A stretch of DNA of 64,000 nt from Acidimicrobiaceae bacterium. GTDB taxonomy: Bacteria; Actinomycetota; Acidimicrobiia; Acidimicrobiales; JAUTXP01. This document shows positions 58,768 through 64,000 of this stretch, piece after piece (the first letter of the stretch is position 1; every line of letters starts with the position of its first letter). The stretch spans positions 1 to 64,000 of the forward strand of contig JAUTXP010000056.1 of assembly GCA_030837965.1 (NCBI GenBank), written 5' to 3'. The notes beneath the pieces were generated by a model that made no database searches, was not told the DNA's origin, and saw only the letters and a program-made list of their open reading frames with translations. Position numbers and translations under genes: made by a program.

Positions 58768-60927
58768 CTAACCCCTCTCCTTCCACGCCAGCTCAACGCA
58801 TGTGGAGTAGCCGTCGTCCGGCTCGACGAAGCGCACGCGCACGTTCGCTTGGCGAGCGACCATCCGGACGATAGCCAGGCCAAGGCCGGTACCGCCCATG
58901 CCCAAACGCTGACGCTCGGCGGACACAGTCTGACGACGAACGAACGGTCGAAATAGCTCGTCGGCGGTTTCAAGATCGACTCCTGTGCCAACATCTTCGA
59001 CCCAAATCACCTGCGTGTTGCCAGCGTCGCCGGTGTGTACCCAGATACGAGGCTCGGCAATGTCGAGCATTGCGTTCGCCGCGTTGAGGAACAGGTTCTG
59101 AAAGATCGCGGCCCACTCCGCCATTGCGGCCGGAGGCAGCCGAAGGCTGTCGAGGAGGTCGACGTCCACCACCAACGACGGCACGAGGGCGCGCACCTGC
59201 GCCGCGACCTGCTGGACCACGCGTCGAGCTCGCAGCCGAGCCCGCTCCTCACGTTCCGATGTCGTCACCAAGTGGCCGAACAGGTTGCGCGTGGCGCGGG
59301 CGCGAGCAACCCAGCGCTCCAAGTCGTCGGCAATCTCACGGCGCTGGGCAGCAGTCAGCCGATCCTGCCGTAGGCGGTCTGCGGCGTCTTCCAGCAAGGC
59401 GAGCTGCTTCGACGTCTCATGTTCATAGGCGAGTGTCGCGATCCCCGCGGTCGCAAGTGCACCGAGCAACCCCGCTTGGCGGGCGAGATCGGTCGCCTCG
59501 CTGCGACCTGCCTCGACAATGGACTCCAGTTCCGTGCTCAGCTGCGTGCGAACAGCGGGCGGGATCTGATCCTTGAACTGCTCGAGAACCTCCTCGACTC
59601 GCTCGAGGTGCTCATGCAGGGGCTCAACCGGCGTGAGCATGGCATCGCGGGCGTACGCCCGCGCGGCTTCCTCGTTCGCATAAAGGTCAATTCCGAACCG
59701 AACTGCCTCCACCAGGTTGTGGTAGGCGCGGTTGTCGGCGAGACGGTCTCGCGTCACTTGGATGGCGAGCGCCTCCCGAGCTGCCGACTTGCCCTTCGTC
59801 GCGGCGACTCTGCGCTCGTGGGACGTGTTGACGTTGACGACGCCGAAAAGCCGCTCGTTGGTGGGCAGGTATTGCAGGCCCTCAGTGACAAGTAGTTCCT
59901 CCGGCAGCAACTCCGACCTCGACAGTCGGCGGCCCGCGTCTCGTGCGATGTCGAGCCAGTCGGAGTCTGCGCCGTAATACGGCAGGCGGAACCCCGCGTC
60001 GTAGACGCCGACACCGCCGTAGTCGCGCAGGTACTGCCGTGCCTCAGTGACGCTGATACCAAATGGCTGACGGTGACGCAGGGAGAAGACGCGCACCTCG
60101 TACTCCGCCTCGTCGATGGCGCAGTTCTCGATAACGTGGTCGGTCTTCTTGCTGGTGCCGTCCCGAAAGAGCACTCGGACGCGCAACGTACGATCATCGG
60201 AGCTCTCGGCTCGCGGAAGCAGCTTGCCCACGATCCGCGCTGACCACAGATCCAGAACCGCCTTCATCTGTTGCTCGAACTTGACGACGACTTCCTGGTC
60301 AGGATGGTGGAGCGATACGTGAAACGCTTCTGACGATGCCGCTCCAACCTGGAACGGGGGCTCGAGAGTCCACAGCTCACGTGCCAAGAGCGTGAACGCA
60401 TCGGACAACCAGTCGTGTTGAAGCTCCGAGAGGATCAAGCGCGTCCCGTGGGGTGAGCGCTTCGGGAACTCACTGGTCCGTGGGCCATCGGTCCAGCGTG
60501 CCTTTGCGCGCGTGAGTTCTGGTGCGGACACAGCTTCCGACCAGTTGACGAGCGCGGTGAGCTCCGAGTCGACGTTCTCACGGTCGACCGTGTGCAACTC
60601 GAGGCGATTCGCAAGCAACTGAACGGCGAGCCGGCCGACACCCTTCGACCCGGTGAGCGGACGTCCGAATTCGCGAGAGGTCTGTTGCGCTTCCTTGTGC
60701 GGAGAGCCGATCCGCATCCAGAAGTCGCGAAAGCTGTCGAAGCTCATCCCGTTGCCGTTGTCCGCGATCTCGATCGAGTCGCGTCCGAATCGCAACTCGA
60801 CCTCGGTGGCGTCAGCGTCGTAGCTGTTCTTCACTAGCTCTGCGAGAGCGATGTACGGACGACCTACGAGGCGCTCCCCGAGCTCGCGCAGCAGCGCCGC
60901 GTCGACCGTGAACTCGATCGTCTTCAT
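58768..60927 (-). CDS. Dual-GHKL ATPase, HSP90-like N-terminal domain plus histidine-kinase-like C-terminal domain
   Basis: A 719-residue cytosolic protein starting at the ATG at 60927 (MKTIEFTVDAALLRELGERL). The first GHKL ATPase has ELVKNSYDADA (N34), DNGNGM (56-61) and GSKGVGRL (93-100), as in HSP90/MutL/Morc proteins. A helical region carries LAYEHETSKQL (H503), resembling a kinase H box. A second GHKL domain follows: NAANAMLD, VEDVGTGVD (about 643-651) and GMGGTGLGLAI (about 676-686). No membrane span is seen. It pairs with the receiver-like protein as an internal two-component system, probably sensing an intracellular state such as infection. Confidence 0.85.
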   Translation of the reverse strand: MKTIEFTVDAALLRELGERLVGRPYIALAELVKNSYDADATEVELRFGRDSIEIADNGNGMSFDSFRDFWMRIGSPHKEAQQTSREFGRPLTGSKGVGRLAVQLLANRLELHTVDRENVDSELTALVNWSEAVSAPELTRAKARWTDGPRTSEFPKRSPHGTRLILSELQHDWLSDAFTLLARELWTLEPPFQVGAASSEAFHVSLHHPDQEVVVKFEQQMKAVLDLWSARIVGKLLPRAESSDDRTLRVRVLFRDGTSKKTDHVIENCAIDEAEYEVRVFSLRHRQPFGISVTEARQYLRDYGGVGVYDAGFRLPYYGADSDWLDIARDAGRRLSRSELLPEELLVTEGLQYLPTNERLFGVVNVNTSHERRVAATKGKSAAREALAIQVTRDRLADNRAYHNLVEAVRFGIDLYANEEAARAYARDAMLTPVEPLHEHLERVEEVLEQFKDQIPPAVRTQLSTELESIVEAGRSEATDLARQAGLLGALATAGIATLAYEHETSKQLALLEDAADRLRQDRLTAAQRREIADDLERWVARARATRNLFGHLVTTSEREERARLRARRVVQQVAAQVRALVPSLVVDVDLLDSLRLPPAAMAEWAAIFQNLFLNAANAMLDIAEPRIWVHTGDAGNTQVIWVEDVGTGVDLETADELFRPFVRRQTVSAERQRLGMGGTGLGLAIVRMVARQANVRVRFVEPDDGYSTCVELAWKERG

Positions 60928-61361
60928 CTCACGCTGGGCTCCCGCTTTGGCCGCCGTCGAGGTCCGGCCCGTCGACGCGACGCGGCAACCTTCGGGGCAG
61001 GTGTCAACATTGGTGTCGCTGGCTCGGAGCACGACCGCACTAGTCAAGGGTACCGACGTGACCGAAACCACCGGTGGGATCGCCCTTCCTGAGCGTCCGG
61101 GTACCCGGCAGTGTTCAATGGTCGCCTGACCGCGCGGCGCCGCAACGCCGATTCACTCGTTCACCGCTTGCGCAGGGGTCTCGCTGGACTGAGCGACGCA
61201 GGATCGGAAGCGCCTTCGCATGAACCCTCGGCTCCATACAGCCAAGGAAAAGCTCACGCCGGACGGTGCGATTAGGTACGCAGACGATCGCACACTCCCG
61301 AAGTCGTTGACCGCGTCGCTGGCAACCCGGCATGGTCGAGTCTCACTGCGAACAGGGCAAC

Positions 61362-61390
61362 TAGGCGCCCTCGGCGAACGAGGGCGCCTA
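61362..61390. terminator. 11-bp hairpin downstream of the zinc-ribbon gene
   Basis: TAGGCGCCCTC (61362-61372) and GAGGGCGCCTA (61380-61390) form a perfect stem with a 7-nt loop, overlapping the zinc-ribbon stop. The rest of the 460-nt stretch 60928-61387 shows no gene and should hold the promoter of the defence-like operon. Confidence 0.7.
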
Positions 61391-61639
61391 AGCCCGATCT
61401 GCAGTGGTGCCGCACCGGGGGCAGTTTGGCCACATACCGAGAACCAGACCGCCGTTCCCGTAGTTACGCCACTGGTGGCGACAGTAGGGACAGGAGAAGT
61501 CCCCCCAGTCGCGCGGGTCGCTCCCGTTGGTCCCACATCGGGGGCAGGGCGGGTTTCCGTAGCCGTCGAACAGCCCGTCTGCGTCCGGCTCCATACTCCA
61601 CTTGTTTTCGCAGGAAGGGCAGATGAAGTCGGTGCTCAT
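61388..61639 (-). CDS. Small double zinc-ribbon protein
   Basis: An 83-residue protein from the ATG at 61639 with four CxxC knuckles: CPSC, CPRC, CPYC and CPRC. They suggest two zinc ribbons separated by GTNGSDPRDWGDFS. Such proteins bind nucleic acid or other proteins. It lies upstream of the GHKL operon on the same strand, separated from it by a hairpin and 460 nt. Partner unknown. Confidence 0.7.
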   Translation of the reverse strand: MSTDFICPSCENKWSMEPDADGLFDGYGNPPCPRCGTNGSDPRDWGDFSCPYCRHQWRNYGNGGLVLGMWPNCPRCGTTADRA

Positions 61640-61894
61640 ACGGTGACGGTAGGCCCCCACGTGCTGAGATAGCTCCCGAATCGGCGATCTGCTCGCTGAA
61701 GCACACCGAACGTCGTCATGGGATTCGCTGCGCTCAGCCATACCTCTGCGGCTGTTTCTACCGTTGACGAGTGCGTCTGTCGTCGGCGCGTCCAAACGCA
61801 ATTCCCCCCATTTGGGGGTATCTACACAGGTTACACTTGTGACACACTCCCCAACGAAGCACCAGAATGGTGATCATTGCGTTGGGAGGACTCT

Positions 61895-62296
61895 ATGTTG
61901 CGTCGCGTCTTGCTAATCGCCATGCTCTGCTCGGCGTCTATCTTTCTACCTCAATCCAGCGCGCACGCAAGGCAACTCTGCGTCGAGAACGACACACTCA
62001 CGTTCTCCCCACCGCTCACTCTTGGGAACCAGTCGGGCTTTGTCACCCAGGAGTGGAATAATACGTGCGCCGGTGCTCCTGGGCTGACTCCGTCAACCGG
62101 TAGCGGAGTCTGGGGATATTCATATTTTGGAAATTGTGGTGCGGTGGTTATCACCGAAGGCGAATCGGTGGTAGTTGCTGGTTCCGCCTATGTCGTGCTC
62201 CAGTTCTTTGGGTACGCCCGAGGCCTGGTGATGGTGCCGGACAGTTACTGCCCAATGTCGACTGCGCGCGGGACTGGTGTCGTCGTGGTTGCGTAG
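61895..62296 (+). CDS. Small secreted protein
   Basis: A 133-residue protein with a signal peptide (LRRVLLIAMLCSASIFLPQS, cleavage near AHA-RQ) and four further cysteines (C34, C55, C79, C115 approximately) that may form disulfides. No family is recognised. Base composition is visibly more AT-rich than the transfer genes, suggesting a separate origin. Confidence 0.6.
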   Translation: MLRRVLLIAMLCSASIFLPQSSAHARQLCVENDTLTFSPPLTLGNQSGFVTQEWNNTCAGAPGLTPSTGSGVWGYSYFGNCGAVVITEGESVVVAGSAYVVLQFFGYARGLVMVPDSYCPMSTARGTGVVVVA

Positions 62297-62477
62297 CGGC
62301 GCACGCTGCCCCGGCAGGTGGTTGATCTCCCGGCTCGACCTCGACCCCGGTTGCCGGTCGCCGTCGTGCCAACTTGCAGTTTCGTGTCGGCGGGTCAGCT
62401 CCACTCTGCCTACCTCACAGGGCCTCGCGCTGGCAGCTTCGAATCGGCGGCGTATGAAACCCACCTGAGATTGTCCC

Positions 62478-62499
62478 GTTCCATGTAGGGTTCCATACA
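62478..62499 (+). promoter_or_regulatory. GTTCCATRYA direct repeats at the abiEi start
   Basis: GTTCCATGTA (62478-62487) and GTTCCATACA (62490-62499) run up to the start codon. AbiEi proteins of other species repress their own promoters through repeated sites, so this is a likely autoregulatory operator. The 202-nt gap 62297-62498 otherwise shows nothing. Confidence 0.5.
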
Positions 62500-63095
62500 T
62501 GCCTGGCGCTGCCCTCGAGCGTCTGCGGCGTCTCAGGCCCGTGTTCCGCTCGAAGGACGCCGTCGCTGCCGGCGTGTCGTGGCGGGACCTTTACAGCCTC
62601 CGGGACGGCGGTGAGCTGATCGAGCTGTCGAGGGGCCTGTTCCAGCTCGCCGAATCGGCGAGCGTCGGCAACGTCGACTTCGTGGCCGTCTGCGCCCGAG
62701 CGCCGCACGGGACGGTCTGCCTGGACTCGGCGCTCGCATACTGGGACCTGAGCGACGAGATCCCCTCCGAGGTCCACCTCGCAGTCCCGGAGGGATCGCA
62801 CCGGCCGACCATCCGCTATCCCCCGACGAAGGTCCATGTCTTCCGGGCGGAGACCTTCGCGCTCGGGCGGCTCGAGTTACACGAGGAGGGCGGCGAGCGG
62901 TTCTGGATCACGGACCGCGAGCGCACCGTCGTCGACGCGTTCCGGATGCGTCACGTCGTCGGCGACGACATCGCTAACGGGGCCTGTCGGCGGTACCTTG
63001 CGAGTCGGCCGAAGCCAGCCCGCGTTGCGGACCTCGCCCGGTCTCTGCGCGTCTGGACCGCCCTGTCGGCGGCGATGCGGGTACTTCAGGCGTGA
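62499..63095 (+). CDS. abiEi: AbiEi-type antitoxin/transcriptional repressor
   Basis: A 198-residue protein with the AbiEi winged-helix N-terminus (RPVFRSKDAVAAGVSWRDLY ... IELSRGLFQL) and C-terminal antitoxin domain (LDSALAYWDLSDEIPSEVHL, ERFWITDRERTVVDAFRMRH). In AbiE type IV toxin-antitoxin systems it represses the operon and counters the AbiEii nucleotidyltransferase. The overlapping downstream gene, which should encode AbiEii, is broken, so this antitoxin is now orphaned. It is the last intact gene before the right attachment repeat. Confidence 0.88.
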   Translation: MPGAALERLRRLRPVFRSKDAVAAGVSWRDLYSLRDGGELIELSRGLFQLAESASVGNVDFVAVCARAPHGTVCLDSALAYWDLSDEIPSEVHLAVPEGSHRPTIRYPPTKVHVFRAETFALGRLELHEEGGERFWITDRERTVVDAFRMRHVVGDDIANGACRRYLASRPKPARVADLARSLRVWTALSAAMRVLQA

Positions 63096-63190
63096 GTCGC
63101 CCGAGCCGAAACGACCGGCGGACGCGCCTAGCTCGACCTCCAGGCCCGCGGCCCGCCGCGAGGGCGGCCTCGGGGCGCCTCACGTCGCCA
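63092..63190 (+). pseudogene. Remnant of an AbiEii toxin gene
   Basis: A GTGA overlap with abiEi opens MSRPSRNDRR, an AbiEii-like start. The expected continuation, about YLDLQAR, appears one frame over after a TAG (63129-63131) where a tyrosine codon is expected (read as A-stop-LDLQARG). The conserved nucleotidyltransferase motifs are absent further on. A one-base shift plus a nonsense change and loss of the 3' end would explain this. Confidence 0.55.
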
Positions 63191-63266
63191 TCTTGTGGAG
63201 CGACAGCACCGCGCTCATGTACTCATGACGGTGAAGGAACCCGTAAGAACAGCCGTCCGTATAGTC

Positions 63267-63292
63267 GGGGTACAAGTCCCCCCTCCGACACG
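63267..63292 (+). repeat. attR: right direct repeat
   Basis: Matches 35440-35465 with one mismatch (A at 63272 where the tRNA has T at 35445). The perfect core is CAAGTCCCCCCTCCGACACG (63273-63292). No tRNA 5' part precedes it. It marks the right end of the element. Confidence 0.92.
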
Positions 63293-63390
63293 GCTCGTTG
63301 GGCTCCAGCCTTGAATCCGGTGTCTCAAGCAGCACCGGGCGAGCGGGCCACCCCCGGGCAGGCGGCACTCGCCCCGGCCCGGTGCGGTGA

Positions 63391-63939
<549 letters not shown>

Positions 63940-64000
63940 TGATGGGAGGCCGACCCGGGGGAGGCAGGTCGGCAAGACAGCGAGGTGGGGGTCGGGCAAT

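Larger units (their letters stand above)
35446..63292. mobile_element. Integrative and conjugative element in tRNA-Leu, about 27.8 kb
   Basis: The boundaries are the perfect 20-bp core at 35446-35465 and 63273-63292. Between them are a serine recombinase abutting the left repeat, a type IV secretion-like set (pilin, VirB6-, VirB3-, VirB4- and VirD4-like, cell-wall hydrolase), a replication-relaxation protein, regulators and defence-like cargo. Host genes (kinase/regulator pair, tRNA) end at the left border. The gene content shows a self-transmissible actinobacterial element; mobility itself is inferred. The transfer section is very GC-rich; the cargo from about 53.9 kb is less so. Confidence 0.9.

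Noticed and set aside
63241-63292. Second tRNA-Leu gene at the right border
   Set aside because: Only the T-arm and acceptor strand are present; no D arm or anticodon stem precedes them, so it is an attachment-site copy.

Overview
The window is a high-GC actinobacterial chromosome segment. A mycothione reductase gene, an actinobacterial-type uracil-DNA glycosylase signature, and the order uvrC-rapZ-yvcK-gap-pgk-tpiA-secG all point to Actinomycetota. An acidimicrobial relative is possible, but I cannot fix the class. Genes are densely packed, with many 1-4 bp stop/start overlaps and frequent GTG or TTG starts.

Host part, left (1-35.4 kb). A truncated DUF4032 kinase-like gene sits at the left edge and appears to run out of frame into a VWA/CoxE-like segment. 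Next come an ECF sigma factor overlapping a triple-VOC protein, mycothione reductase, a RIO-like kinase, proS, ung and a PPOX-family oxidoreductase. uvrA, nadA and uvrC follow, then two exported proteins, a methyltransferase and an AbiEi/DUF559-like protein. The rapZ-yvcK pair leads directly into the glycolytic run gap-pgk-tpiA-secG, without the whiA gene usually found after yvcK. A peptide ABC transporter operon (binding protein, two permeases, two ATPases, two further binding-protein-like lipoproteins) is followed by a response regulator/histidine kinase pair and a tRNA-Leu(GAG).

Integrated element (about 35.44-63.29 kb). The 3' end of tRNA-Leu is repeated 27.8 kb downstream: 26 bp with one mismatch, containing a perfect 20-bp core. 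Between the copies lies an integrative and conjugative element. A large serine recombinase sits directly at the tRNA end and its stop codon is inside the repeat. It is the last gene of a leftward operon that also holds two small proteins, a DNA methyltransferase and a degenerate paralogue of that methyltransferase. A short regulatory region with palindromes and repeated GTGACA sites separates it from the rightward transfer operon. That operon encodes a regulator, a VirB2-like pilin, VirB6-like, PrgI/VirB3-like, VirB4-like, a lytic transglycosylase/peptidase, a VirD4/TraD-like coupling ATPase and a replication-relaxation protein, followed by small DNA-binding genes and a membrane-anchored SARP-type regulator.

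Cargo (53-63 kb). This part is visibly less GC-rich and is mostly on the minus strand. It holds a GHKL double-ATPase protein, a receiver-domain protein, an unknown protein, an N6-adenine methyltransferase and a PD-(D/E)XK nuclease-like protein. I read these as a composite restriction or signalling defence island. A zinc-ribbon protein, a secreted protein and an AbiEi antitoxin with a decayed AbiEii toxin complete the element. Past the right repeat lies a broken IS3-family transposase.

The least explained parts are the GHKL/receiver/unknown-protein module beside the restriction-modification pair, the catalytic/degenerate methyltransferase pair beside the recombinase, and the strong nested hairpins inside the replication-relaxation gene.
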